A stretch of 49,900 bases of DNA, from the NCBI GenBank assembly GCA_021737975.1, contig JAIPCZ010000017.1:1-49900 (forward strand), given 5' to 3'. The DNA is from Polaromonas sp. (lineage in GTDB: Bacteria; Pseudomonadota; Gammaproteobacteria; Burkholderiales; Burkholderiaceae_C). The translations under genes were made by a program, and so were the position numbers. The notes beneath the pieces were generated by a model, which was not told the origin of the DNA, did not search any database, and saw only the letters and a program-made list of their open reading frames with translations. Positions 28,189-37,309 of the stretch are shown piece after piece (position 1 is the first letter of the stretch; each line of letters starts with the position of its first letter).

Positions 28189-31020
28189 ATGAGCCATCTC
28201 AAGTCATCGACGCGCTTGTTCCTGCTGGTAGGGGTCTTGTCAACCCTGCTGTTGGCCATTGGCAGCCTGGGCCTGTATGGCTTCAAGCAGTCGAATGCTG
28301 CCTTGAAGACCGTCTACCAGGACCGTACGGTCGCCATCGGGTTACTCAGCGAAATTCAGCATCAGTTATTGCGGGGCCGATTGTTGATCGATGCCAGCGT
28401 GCTGGATCCAAGGCCACAGGCAAGTGCAGGCAATCTTGCTGAACTGGGTAATACCTCGGCCGTGATCAGCAGGTCGTGGGCTGCCTACAAGGCCACCTAC
28501 CTCACCAAAGAGGAAGAAAAAGTCGCGGCCAAATTTGAACAAGACCACATCAACTTCGAGCAACAAGGTCTGGCGCCAGCCGTGGCGGCCCTGCGTGCCA
28601 ATGACATTACCAGCGTTCAGGGGTTGATCCGCGACAAGATCCTCCCGCTGGACGCCAACTTGCAGTTGGGGCTTGAGAGTCTGATGCAGATTCAGCTCAG
28701 CGTAGCAAAGCAGGAATACCAGATGGCAGTGGATCGCTATGACACAGTGCGGCTGGTATCCATGGCTGCCATCTCCGGCGGCGTGCTGTTTGCGATACTG
28801 ACCGGTCTGGCCGTGCTGCGTGCACGCCGCCAGGAACTGAGCGTCGCTCTCGAGCGCCAGTCACACGCCGATTTGGAGCATCAACTGCAGGAGAAGAACA
28901 AGCTGCTGCAAGCGCTCTCAGAGAGCGAATTCCGGTGGAAATTTGCCATCGAAGGAGCTGGCGACGGTGTCTGGGACCGAGACCTGCAAACTGGCCAGAA
29001 AAGCTATTCTCGGCGCTGCAAAGAGATGCTGGGCTATGCAGAGGATGACATCCTGCCTGATCACCGGGGATGGGAAAGCCGGATTCACCCCGATGACCGG
29101 CAAGCCGTGCTGACCAGCAACGCCGACTACATCGCCGGCAAGGCATTGCGCTACGAGGTTGAGTACCGCCTGCGCTGCAAGGATGGGAGTTACAAATGGA
29201 TTCTGAGCCGCGGCATGATCGTCAGCCGCGACCCAAACGGCAAGCCACTGCGTACCATCGGGACACACACAGACATCAGCGAGAGAAAGAATGCAGAAGA
29301 CACCATCCGTTTGGCTGCCAAAGTCTTCAAGCATGCCCTTGAAGGCATCATGATCACGGCGCTGGACGGCACCATCATTGAGGTCAACGACGCCTTCACC
29401 GAAATTACCGGCTACAGCCGTGACGAAGTACTGGGCCAGAACCCGCGCTTGTTGAAATCAGGGCGCCAAGACAAAGCGTATTACGAGCAGATGTGGGGTG
29501 ATCTGACTCAGAAGGGCATCTGGGTTGGGGAGAACTGGAACCGGCGCAAGAATGGCGAAATCTATGCGCAGACGCAGAAGATCAGCACAGCGCGGGATGC
29601 GCAAGGAAAGCCTTTGCAGTATGTCTGTCTGTTCTCGGATATTTCGGCAGAAAAGAATCACGAACAGGAGCTGGAACGCATCGCACGCTACGACAGCCTG
29701 ACCCAATTGCCCAACCGCGCCCTACTGCGCGAGCAGCTGGAGCAGGCACTGAACCAGACACGGCGCCGGGGGCAGCACCTGGCTGTGGTCTTTATCGATC
29801 TCGATGGCTTCAAGGCGGTCAATGACACCCATGGCCACGAGGCCGGAGACCATCTGCTGATCACGCTGGCCGAACGCATGAAGGGCGCGCTGCGCGATGG
29901 CGACATCCTGGCGCGCCTAGGGGGTGATGAGTTTGTCGCCGTGCTGCTCGATCTGGCCGATGTGGACGCCAGCGCACCCATGCTTAACCGCTTGCTGGAC
30001 GCGGCAGCCAGACCGTTCCAGTATGGTCAGACGCGGTTGCAGGTTTCAGCGAGCCTGGGCGTCACCTTCTACCCGCAGGCACAAGGTCAGGAACAGGAGT
30101 TAGCACCCGATCAACTTCTGCGCCAGGCCGATCAGGCCATGTACCAGGCCAAGCAGTCCGGCAAGAACCGCTTTCACGTCTTTGATGCCGAGCAGGACCG
30201 CAACGTGCGGGCGCGGCACGAAAGCATGCAAAGTATCGAACGCGCCCTGACTGAAGGGGAGTTCGTGCTGGAGTACCAGCCCAAGGTGAATCTGCGCACC
30301 GGAGACGTGATCGGTGTCGAAGCCCTGATCCGTTGGCGGCACCCGCAAAAGGGGTTGGTGCCGCCAGCGGACTTTCTGCCAATGATCGAGAACCACCCAT
30401 TGGCCATCAGCTTGGGGCAATGGGTGATCCAGAGCGCCTTGGCGCAGGTGGAAGGCTGGCAACAAGTCGGACTGAACATGCCAGTCAGCGTCAATATTGG
30501 CCGGCGTCATTTGATGCAGGCCGACTTTGTGCAGCGTCTGCGCGAAGCACTTGCCGCTCACCCCGGTTTACAGGCGAACTGTCTCGAACTTGAACTACTG
30601 GAAGCCAGCGCCATAGACGACCCGGACCATGTGTCCCAAGTCATACGGGAGTGTCGGAGCATCGGCGTCGAATGTGCGCTCGACGACTTTGGCAGCGGCT
30701 ACTCGTCACTGACGGGCCTGAAGAAACTGCCGGTGAAGTACCTCAAGATCGAGCAAAATTTTATCCGTGACATGCTTGACAGCAGCGACAGCCTGTTGAT
30801 TCTGATTGGTGTGCTCAAACTGGCCAGCGCCTTTGACCTGAAGGTGATCGCCGAAGGGGTGGAGACTGCCGAGCATGGCTCGATGTTGCTTGAACTCGGC
30901 TGCGAACTCGCGCAGGGCTACGGCATTGCACGTCCGATGCCTGGAGCCGAATTGCCCGAATGGGTCAAGAACTGGAAACCTGATCCGACATGGAGCGATC
31001 CGCAGCTAATGAGGCGCTGA
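28189..31020 (+). CDS. Membrane PAS-GGDEF-EAL protein with four-helix sensor domain
   Basis: This protein of about 943 residues starts with a membrane helix (about 9-30) and a periplasmic helical region resembling the MCP four-helix-bundle ligand domain (about 35-185). A second membrane helix (about 190-212), a coiled coil and two PAS domains follow. Its GGDEF motif is intact (ARLGGDEF) with an RDGD inhibitory site. The EAL domain has EALIRW, LDDFGSGYSSL, LKIEQNF and AEGVETAE. Both synthesis and breakdown of c-di-GMP are possible. The ATG at 28189 gives an MCP-like N-terminus; a TTG at 28156 that overlaps the previous stop is an alternative and would suggest coupling. The last PAS and GGDEF parts are clearly paralogous to those of the preceding gene. 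Confidence 0.9.
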   Translation: MSHLKSSTRLFLLVGVLSTLLLAIGSLGLYGFKQSNAALKTVYQDRTVAIGLLSEIQHQLLRGRLLIDASVLDPRPQASAGNLAELGNTSAVISRSWAAYKATYLTKEEEKVAAKFEQDHINFEQQGLAPAVAALRANDITSVQGLIRDKILPLDANLQLGLESLMQIQLSVAKQEYQMAVDRYDTVRLVSMAAISGGVLFAILTGLAVLRARRQELSVALERQSHADLEHQLQEKNKLLQALSESEFRWKFAIEGAGDGVWDRDLQTGQKSYSRRCKEMLGYAEDDILPDHRGWESRIHPDDRQAVLTSNADYIAGKALRYEVEYRLRCKDGSYKWILSRGMIVSRDPNGKPLRTIGTHTDISERKNAEDTIRLAAKVFKHALEGIMITALDGTIIEVNDAFTEITGYSRDEVLGQNPRLLKSGRQDKAYYEQMWGDLTQKGIWVGENWNRRKNGEIYAQTQKISTARDAQGKPLQYVCLFSDISAEKNHEQELERIARYDSLTQLPNRALLREQLEQALNQTRRRGQHLAVVFIDLDGFKAVNDTHGHEAGDHLLITLAERMKGALRDGDILARLGGDEFVAVLLDLADVDASAPMLNRLLDAAARPFQYGQTRLQVSASLGVTFYPQAQGQEQELAPDQLLRQADQAMYQAKQSGKNRFHVFDAEQDRNVRARHESMQSIERALTEGEFVLEYQPKVNLRTGDVIGVEALIRWRHPQKGLVPPADFLPMIENHPLAISLGQWVIQSALAQVEGWQQVGLNMPVSVNIGRRHLMQADFVQRLREALAAHPGLQANCLELELLEASAIDDPDHVSQVIRECRSIGVECALDDFGSGYSSLTGLKKLPVKYLKIEQNFIRDMLDSSDSLLILIGVLKLASAFDLKVIAEGVETAEHGSMLLELGCELAQGYGIARPMPGAELPEWVKNWKPDPTWSDPQLMRR

Positions 31021-31219
31021 GGCTTCAATGACTGCTCTGGAGCGGCCAGATCGCAATGTTGAAGGTCAGCCGTGGGTCTAAATCAGCCTTCCGCGATCGA
31101 ATCAATCTCGAATCGGACGGACAAAAGTCTGCTTCAGCCTCTTTAGCCAAAAGGCACCGTCGCAAGCAAGAATTTGGCTTCCATCCCGGAAACACCCAGG
31201 GCAATAGCGAGTGGCCGGT

Positions 31220-33907
31220 TCAAACCACCTGCAACTGGTGCGTCACGAGCTTGAAATCGGCATCTTCAGGGAAGGACTTGACCGCAAAGCCCAGCCCCTT
31301 CATGAGTTTGAGCATGTTGGGGTTGTTGGCCAGCACCAGGCCCTCGATCTCGGTCAGGCCCTTTTCACGCGCGAAGTCCATGATCGACAGCATCAGCCGT
31401 GAGCCCAGGCCGCGGCCCTTGAACTCGTCGGCCACCACCAGCGAGAACTCGCAGCTGGCGCGGTCCGGGTTGGTGATGTAGCGCGACACACCAATGATGC
31501 GCGTGGCCTCGGTGGTCTGACCCTGCGCGTCGGTGACTTCTTCGGTGATGAGCGCCACCAGCGCCATTTCGCGGTCATAGTCGATCAGCGTGAAGCGCGA
31601 CAACATGGTGGCCGGAAGCTCCTGCATGCTCGACACAAAGCGGAAATATCGGCTTTCGGGCGACAGGCTGCGCACAAAGGCCTGCAGCATGGTGGCGTCG
31701 TCCGGATGCACCGGGCGCACGATGTACTCGCCGCCACCGGCCAGCGGGCACAACTGCTCATGCTGCGACGGGTACGGCAGGATGGCCAGGTGGTTGTAGT
31801 GGCGCACCGACGGCGCGGCGTTGTCCACCACAATGCGGGCATCCACGGCCAGCGCGCCGGACTCATCCACGATGATGGGGTTGATGTCCATCTCGCGCAG
31901 CTGCGGCAGTTCACACACCATTTCCGAGACGCGCAGCAAAATCTGCTCCAGCGCCTCCATGTCGACCGCCGGCGCGCCACGCCAGACGCCCAGGGTTTCA
32001 GCCACGCGCGAGCGCTCGATCAGGCGACGCGCCAAAAACTGGTTCAGCGGCGGCAGCTCCATGGCGCGGTCGTTGATGAGTTCAATCATGGTGCCACCGG
32101 CACCAAAGGCGATCACCGGGCCGAAGGGCTCATCGGTGACCAGGCCCACGCAAACCTCGCGGCCGCGCTTCAGGTTGGCCATGTTCTGGATCGTGACCCC
32201 GTTGATGCGGGCATTGGGCATCAGTTTGGTCACGCCCTGGATCATCGCCAGGTACGTGTCGCGCACGCTGGTGGCGTTCAAAATGTTGAGCGCCACGCCC
32301 TGCACGTCGGACTTGTGGCTGATATCGGGTGAGTCAATCTTGAGCGCCACCGGGAAACCCAGTTGGGTGGCGATCATGATGGCTTCATTGGCGCTGCGCG
32401 CCAGGATGGTCTTGGTCACCGGAATATGAAAGGCCGCCAGCAAGGCCTTGGACTCCATCTCGGTGAGCACCTTGCGGCGCTCGGCCAGCACACTCTCGAT
32501 CAACAGGCGCGCGCCTTCCACATCCGGCTGCGACAGGTCTGACAGCGGCGGCGGTGTCTGCTGCAGCAACTGCTGGTTTTGGTAGAACGAGGCAATGTTG
32601 CCAAACGCGCCCACCGCCGCCTCCGGGGTGCGGAAGGTGGGAATGGCGGCGTCGTTCAGAATCTTGCGGGCATCACCCACCGTGGCGTCCCCCATCCAGC
32701 AGGTCAGCAGCGGTTTGCTGACATGGCGGTTGAAGTCGGCCATGGCGCTGGCCACAGCGTCACCATCAGAACCCATTTTGGGCGAGTAAATCACCAGAAT
32801 GCCGTCAATCTGGGGCGCTTTGCTCACTGCCTCAATGGCCAGGCGGAAATGCTCGGGCGCGGCGTCTTCCGACACGTCGATCAAATTGCTAAGCGTGGCC
32901 AGCGCTGGCATTTGCGGCTTGAGGGCCAGCGCCTGCTCGGGCGTGAGTCGCCCCAGTTCCAGATTGATCTCACTTACCCAGTCGGCGGCCAGCACACCCG
33001 GGCCACCGCCGTTGGTGATGATGGCCAGGCGCCGGCCCACGGGTTTGTAGCGCGAGGCCAGGCACTTGGCTGCCGAGAACAGGGCCACAAACGAGCGCAC
33101 CCGCACCGCGCCGGCACGCCGCAGCGCGGCGTCGAACACGTCGTCGGAGCCAACGATGGTGCCCGAATGGGTCAGGGCCGCTTGGTTGCTGGCCGGCTTG
33201 CGCCCTGCCTTGAGTACCACCACCGGCTTGGCGTTGGCCGCCGCGCGCAGCGCGCTCATGAAGCGCCGGGCATTGGTGATGCCTTCCATGTAAATCACGA
33301 TGCTGTGGGTCTTGGCGTCCGAGGCCAGAAAGTCGAGCACCTGGGCCATGTCCACCGCGGTATTTGGCCCGAGGGAAACCACCGTGGAGAAGCCCACGGC
33401 GTTCTTTTTGGCCCAGTCCAGAATTGAGGAGGTCAGCGCGCCCGACTGCGACACCAGCGCCAGCGGCCCCAGCGAGGCCAACTCTCCCGCCACGCTGGCG
33501 TTAAGTTGCAGGTGTGGGCGCTGAAAGCCCAGGCTGTTGGGTCCCAGCAGGTAAATGCCGTCCCGGGTCGCCATTTTGCGCAGGTCGGCCGCCAGAGCGG
33601 CATCGATGCCGGAGGAGATCACCAGGGCAGACCGGCATTTGATGCGTCCGGCAATTTCCAAAGCCGCCGCGACCTCGGCGGCTGGCAGCGCAATGATGGC
33701 CAGATCGGCGTTGACCGCGGCCAGATCCGCCAAGGTGCCGCTGGCATGCGTGTCCAGAAAAATCAGTTTGCCGGTGAAGCGCTGGGCCGCGATGGCCTGG
33801 TGCAACACACGCGCCTGCGAAGTGAGTGTCTCGGGCTCTTCCGGCTTGCCTGCAAACACCACGATGGAGGCAGGCGAAAACAGAGAACTCAAGAAATGCT
33901 TATCCAT
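31220..33907 (-). CDS. Pat-type ADP-forming acyl-CoA synthetase / GNAT acetyltransferase
   Basis: This 895-residue protein has the layout of PatZ/Pat protein lysine acetyltransferases. A CoA-binding domain (about 1-140) and succinyl-CoA-ligase-like domain (about 150-450) include GPNSLGFQRP and ALVSQSGALTSSILDWA. An ATP-grasp domain (about 480-690) carries FPVALKIDSPDISHKSDVQG, and a C-terminal GNAT domain (about 725-880) contains EFSLVVADEFKGRGLGSRLM. In this group the synthetase part is usually inactive or sensory and the GNAT part acetylates acyl-CoA synthetases and other enzymes. Whether the synthetase half is catalytic here is not decided. The ATG at 33907 (MDKHFLSSLF) is preferred to an upstream in-frame codon. 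It is divergent from dinB. Confidence 0.88.
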   Translation of the reverse strand: MDKHFLSSLFSPASIVVFAGKPEEPETLTSQARVLHQAIAAQRFTGKLIFLDTHASGTLADLAAVNADLAIIALPAAEVAAALEIAGRIKCRSALVISSGIDAALAADLRKMATRDGIYLLGPNSLGFQRPHLQLNASVAGELASLGPLALVSQSGALTSSILDWAKKNAVGFSTVVSLGPNTAVDMAQVLDFLASDAKTHSIVIYMEGITNARRFMSALRAAANAKPVVVLKAGRKPASNQAALTHSGTIVGSDDVFDAALRRAGAVRVRSFVALFSAAKCLASRYKPVGRRLAIITNGGGPGVLAADWVSEINLELGRLTPEQALALKPQMPALATLSNLIDVSEDAAPEHFRLAIEAVSKAPQIDGILVIYSPKMGSDGDAVASAMADFNRHVSKPLLTCWMGDATVGDARKILNDAAIPTFRTPEAAVGAFGNIASFYQNQQLLQQTPPPLSDLSQPDVEGARLLIESVLAERRKVLTEMESKALLAAFHIPVTKTILARSANEAIMIATQLGFPVALKIDSPDISHKSDVQGVALNILNATSVRDTYLAMIQGVTKLMPNARINGVTIQNMANLKRGREVCVGLVTDEPFGPVIAFGAGGTMIELINDRAMELPPLNQFLARRLIERSRVAETLGVWRGAPAVDMEALEQILLRVSEMVCELPQLREMDINPIIVDESGALAVDARIVVDNAAPSVRHYNHLAILPYPSQHEQLCPLAGGGEYIVRPVHPDDATMLQAFVRSLSPESRYFRFVSSMQELPATMLSRFTLIDYDREMALVALITEEVTDAQGQTTEATRIIGVSRYITNPDRASCEFSLVVADEFKGRGLGSRLMLSIMDFAREKGLTEIEGLVLANNPNMLKLMKGLGFAVKSFPEDADFKLVTHQLQVV

Positions 33908-34083
33908 GAAACCACCTATTGACAAATAATGCGGGCTGATATTGCTGCAACGCGAAGCTTAACCTGAATGACCTGGCATTTTTTTGACTTGGCGCACCAA
34001 AAAAGCAGGCATTCGCGCGACTTTATGACACATTGGGGCACGCGCAACAATCCGAGCCCGCTTGCATCGAAAATCATGACTTC

Positions 34084-35313
34084 ATGAGTACCCGGCTGAA
34101 CACCCCCCTGCGACGCATCGCCCACCTTGACATGGACGCGTTCTACGCGTCCGTGGAGCTGCTGCGCTACCCCCAGCTCAAGGGGCTGCCGGTGGTCATT
34201 GGCGGCGGGCGCAGGCCGCAGGACGAGGACCTTGAGGCGGCGCAGGGCGAGCGCCCCCCGCACCGAATTCCGATAGCCGACTTTCCCCGGCTGCAGGACT
34301 ACAGCGGGCGCGGCGTCATCACCACTGCCACCTACGCGGCGCGCCAGTTTGGCATCGGCTCGGCCATGGGGCTCATGAAAGCCGCCAAGCTCTGCCCCCA
34401 GGCGATTTTGCTACCGGTTGACTTTGCCGCCTACCGGCACTATTCCCGCGCCTTCAAAGACATCATCCTGGAGATTGCACCCCTCATGGAAGACCGCGGC
34501 ATCGACGAGGTCTACATCGACTTCACCGAGGTCCCCGGCGGCCAGCGCGAAGGCGGCAGGGTGCTGGCGCGACTGATCCAGAAAGCCATTTTTGACGCCA
34601 CCGGACTGACCTGCTCGGTGGGTGTGGCGCCCAACAAACTGCTTGCCAAAATGGCCAGCGAATTCAACAAACCCAATGGCATTGCCATCGTTTTCGAGGA
34701 CGACCTGGAAAGCAAAGTCTGGCCGCTGGCCTGCCGCAAGATCAACGGCATCGGCCCCAAGGCCGATGCCAAGCTGCAGCAACTGGGCATTCACACCATC
34801 GGCGAGCTGGCTCAGAAAGAACAGGGCTGGCTGATGGACCACTTCGGCCAGAAAACCGGCGCATGGATGTTCGATGCCGCCCACGGCGTCGATAGCCGAC
34901 CCGTGGTGCTGGAAAGCGAGCCCGTGTCCATGAGCCGTGAAACCACGTTCGAGCGCGACCTGCACGCCGCGCGCGACAAGGCCGAGCTGGGAGCCATTTT
35001 TACGCGCCTGTGCGAGCAGGTGGCGCAAGACCTGGAGCGCAAGGGCTATGTTGGAAAAACCATCGGCATCAAGCTGCGCTACGACGACTTCAAGAGCCTC
35101 ACCCGCGACCTGACGCTGCCAGACTACACCGCCGACGCCGCCGTCATCCGCCACCACGCCGGCCTCTGCCTCAAGCGGGTGCCGCTGCAGCAGCGCCTGC
35201 GCCTGCTGGGGGTTCGCGTGGGTTCCCTGATGACGCTTGCCGAGCACCACATCTGGCGCCAGAACGAGGCGCCCGCGCAGCAGGTGCAAACGGCCATGGA
35301 CCTGCAGATATAG
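34084..35313 (+). CDS. dinB: DNA polymerase IV (Y-family)
   Basis: This 409-residue translesion polymerase has a palm motif I with metal-binding Asp16 and Asp18 (AHLDMDAFYASVELL) and a second acidic site in DRGIDEVYIDFTE. The helix-hairpin-helix thumb (KINGIGPKADAKLQQLGI) and little-finger domain (SRETTFERDL) follow. Compared with the E. coli enzyme there is an insert of about 27 residues after VVIGGGRR and before GRGVITTATYAARQFG. The ATG at 34084 is chosen over an upstream in-frame codon. It is divergent from the Pat gene; no LexA box was recognised in the 176-base gap. Confidence 0.93.
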   Translation: MSTRLNTPLRRIAHLDMDAFYASVELLRYPQLKGLPVVIGGGRRPQDEDLEAAQGERPPHRIPIADFPRLQDYSGRGVITTATYAARQFGIGSAMGLMKAAKLCPQAILLPVDFAAYRHYSRAFKDIILEIAPLMEDRGIDEVYIDFTEVPGGQREGGRVLARLIQKAIFDATGLTCSVGVAPNKLLAKMASEFNKPNGIAIVFEDDLESKVWPLACRKINGIGPKADAKLQQLGIHTIGELAQKEQGWLMDHFGQKTGAWMFDAAHGVDSRPVVLESEPVSMSRETTFERDLHAARDKAELGAIFTRLCEQVAQDLERKGYVGKTIGIKLRYDDFKSLTRDLTLPDYTADAAVIRHHAGLCLKRVPLQQRLRLLGVRVGSLMTLAEHHIWRQNEAPAQQVQTAMDLQI

Positions 35314-35393
35314 GCCATAATTCTGCCCGGGGAGGACCGCCGTTTGGTGCCTGATTCGGGCCGCTGGACGTTTTCAACGCCACTGTTTCAGCC

Positions 35394-35984
35394 ATGCACC
35401 GAACCATTTTCTCGACGCCCATCGTCAACACCCTGCTGCGTGTTTTTTCGCTGGCCTTTCTCAAGCTGTCAGGCTGGCAGGTGCAGGGCGCGCTTCCCGC
35501 GCAGGCCCAAAAAAGTGTGCTGATCGCCGCGCCCCATACCAGCAACTGGGACCTGCCCTACACCCTGATGGTGGCCTTTGTGCTGCGCCTGAACATTTGC
35601 TGGATGGGCAAAGCCAGTCTCTTTCGCTTTCCGTTCGGTCCGGTGATGCGATGGCTTGGCGGCATTGCGGTGGACCGCAGCAAGAGCAACAATCTGGTCC
35701 TCGCCTCGGCGCAGGCGATACAGGCGGCCGATGGCGCCTTGCAACTGATCGTGCCACCCGAGGGCACACGCAGCAAAACACGCTACTGGAAAACCGGCTT
35801 CTATCACATTTCCGTCACGGCGCAGGTGCCGATCGTGATGGCCTACATGGACTACCGGCGCAAGATCAGCGGCCTCGGGCCCATGTTTGTGCCCACCGGA
35901 AACATCGAGGCCGACATGGTTCAGATCAAGGCTTTTTATGCCCCCTTCACGGGCCGGAATGCCGCGCAGTTCGAGAGCGAATAG
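35394..35984 (+). CDS. 1-acylglycerol-3-phosphate-type acyltransferase
   Basis: This 196-residue member of the PlsC superfamily has the catalytic H(X)4D motif as HTSNWD (about residues 48-53) and the glycerophosphate-binding block as PPEGTRSK. A hydrophobic N-terminal helix suggests membrane association. The form is short for a canonical PlsC and resembles small lysophospholipid or glycerol acyltransferases, so the precise lipid acceptor is left open. It follows dinB on the same strand after 80 bases and converges with thrH. Confidence 0.87.
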   Translation: MHRTIFSTPIVNTLLRVFSLAFLKLSGWQVQGALPAQAQKSVLIAAPHTSNWDLPYTLMVAFVLRLNICWMGKASLFRFPFGPVMRWLGGIAVDRSKSNNLVLASAQAIQAADGALQLIVPPEGTRSKTRYWKTGFYHISVTAQVPIVMAYMDYRRKISGLGPMFVPTGNIEADMVQIKAFYAPFTGRNAAQFESE

Positions 35985-35987
35985 CGC

Positions 35988-36596
35988 TCAGCGCCTGGCC
36001 GCCGCCCGGTCGATCTCGGCACGCAGCTCGGTGTAGTTCATGGTCACCGGAAATTGCGGAAACTCGTCGATCACGTTTTGCGGCGGGTGAAACAAAATGC
36101 CCGCATGGGCCTCGGCCAGCATCGCGGTGTCGTTGTAGGAGTCACCGGCCGCAATCACCTGGAACTGAAGTTCGCGGAAACGCTGCACGGCTTCCTTTTT
36201 CTGGTTGGCCATGCGCAGGTGGTAGTTCACCAGGAAACCGTCGGCATCGGCCTCGAGCTTGTGGCAAAACAGCACCGGCATGTTGAGCTGCGCCATCAAG
36301 GGCATGGCAAATTCGTAAAAGGTGTCTGACAGGATGATGACCTGGTAGTCGCGCCGCAGCGCATCGAGAAAGTCGCGGGCACCCGCCATGGGCCCCATGT
36401 CCGAGATCACTTTTTGAATGTCTGGCAGCCCCAGCTTGTGGGTCTTGAGCAAATCCAGCCGGTAACTCATGAGCTTGTCGTAGTCAGGCTCGTCGCGGGT
36501 GGTGCGCGAGAGCTCGGGAATGCCGGTGCGCTTGGCAAACTCGATCCAGATTTCGGGAACGAGCACACCTTCGAGGTCAAGACAAACAAGCTGCAC
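35988..36596 (-). CDS. thrH: Phosphoserine phosphatase / homoserine phosphotransferase ThrH
   Basis: This 202-residue HAD-superfamily enzyme has the nucleophile motif CLDLEGVLVPEIWIEFA, with Asp7 and an Asp-x-Glu pattern in place of the usual DxD. ILSDTFYEFAMPLM is motif II, KKEAVQRF holds the Lys, and AAGDSYNDTAML is motif III. This is diagnostic of ThrH, which dephosphorylates phosphoserine and can transfer the phosphate to homoserine. The GTG start at 36596 gives the conserved N-terminus and has a good GGAGAA ribosome-binding site five bases upstream; a TTG further up is less likely. Confidence 0.93.
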   Translation of the reverse strand: MQLVCLDLEGVLVPEIWIEFAKRTGIPELSRTTRDEPDYDKLMSYRLDLLKTHKLGLPDIQKVISDMGPMAGARDFLDALRRDYQVIILSDTFYEFAMPLMAQLNMPVLFCHKLEADADGFLVNYHLRMANQKKEAVQRFRELQFQVIAAGDSYNDTAMLAEAHAGILFHPPQNVIDEFPQFPVTMNYTELRAEIDRAAARR

Positions 36597-36601
36597 TGAA
36601 A

Positions 36602-36607
36602 TTCTCC
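36602..36607 (-). promoter_or_regulatory. Ribosome-binding site deciding the thrH GTG start
   Basis: GGAGAA on the minus strand lies five bases before the GTG at 36596. It supports this start over the upstream in-frame TTG at 36623, which has no comparable site. Confidence 0.7.
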
Positions 36608-36653
36608 ATGAGTTGGTGAGCAAAGGCCGGCATGTTACCGTGAAAGAATTGCA

Positions 36654-37295
36654 TCAGGTGCTGCCCTCGTCCAGCGTGGCTTCTTCCAGGTGACCGGTGT
36701 CGCCCCAGCCAATCAGGGTGAGGCCCTCTGGGGTCCACAACAGGCGGTTGATGGCGGCATTGCCCAACTGCCAGGTGCGCGGGGCTTGTAATTCCTGGCC
36801 GGTGGCCAGACGGTAAAGCACATCCATCACACCGCCGTGCGCGACCAGCACAATTTGTTCGCCCACATGTTGCGCGGCAAAAGCATCCACGGCACCGGCA
36901 ATACGCTCGCGCAGGGCCTGCAGCGATTCACCGCCGGGCGGCGCCCAGTCCGGCACACGCTGGCGCCAGCGCACGGACGCTTCGGGCCATTGCGCTTCAA
37001 TCTCCGCATAGGTCTTGCCTTCAAAGCTGCCAAAACAGCGTTCGCGCAAACCCTGGCTGGCCACAAGCGGAGCCCCGGTGGTCTGCGCGATGGCGCCGGC
37101 GGTATGCCAGGCGCGCAACAGGTCGCTGGCGTAAATGGCCGCAATGGACTCACCAGCCAATGCGCGAGCCGCCTGCTCGGCCTGCCAGAGGCCTTTGGGG
37201 TTGAGCGCGATGTCGAGGTGACCCTGCAGCCGGGTGTCGACGTTCCAGGCTGTTTCTCCATGGCGGATGGCGATGATGCGAGTGGCTTGCAACAT
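36654..37295 (-). CDS. Histidine phosphatase family protein (GpmB/CobC-like)
   Basis: This 213-residue enzyme has the phosphohistidine motif RIIAIRHGETAWN near the N-terminus, LRERCFGSFEGKTYAEIE, and the second catalytic His in VLVAHGGVMDVLYRL. These features define the branch-2 phosphoglycerate-mutase-like family, which contains broad phosphatases as well as CobC. Cofactor-dependent mutase activity is less likely than phosphatase activity. It starts 14 bases after the ttcA stop on the same strand. Confidence 0.9.
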   Translation of the reverse strand: MLQATRIIAIRHGETAWNVDTRLQGHLDIALNPKGLWQAEQAARALAGESIAAIYASDLLRAWHTAGAIAQTTGAPLVASQGLRERCFGSFEGKTYAEIEAQWPEASVRWRQRVPDWAPPGGESLQALRERIAGAVDAFAAQHVGEQIVLVAHGGVMDVLYRLATGQELQAPRTWQLGNAAINRLLWTPEGLTLIGWGDTGHLEEATLDEGST

Positions 37296-37309
37296 GTTTT
37301 CTCAGGGCT

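Noticed and set aside
31056-31481. Short frame in the gap after the second GGDEF/EAL gene
   Set aside because: It runs deep into the 3' end of the Pat gene on the other strand; the 199-base gap itself shows no coding signature, hairpin or repeat.
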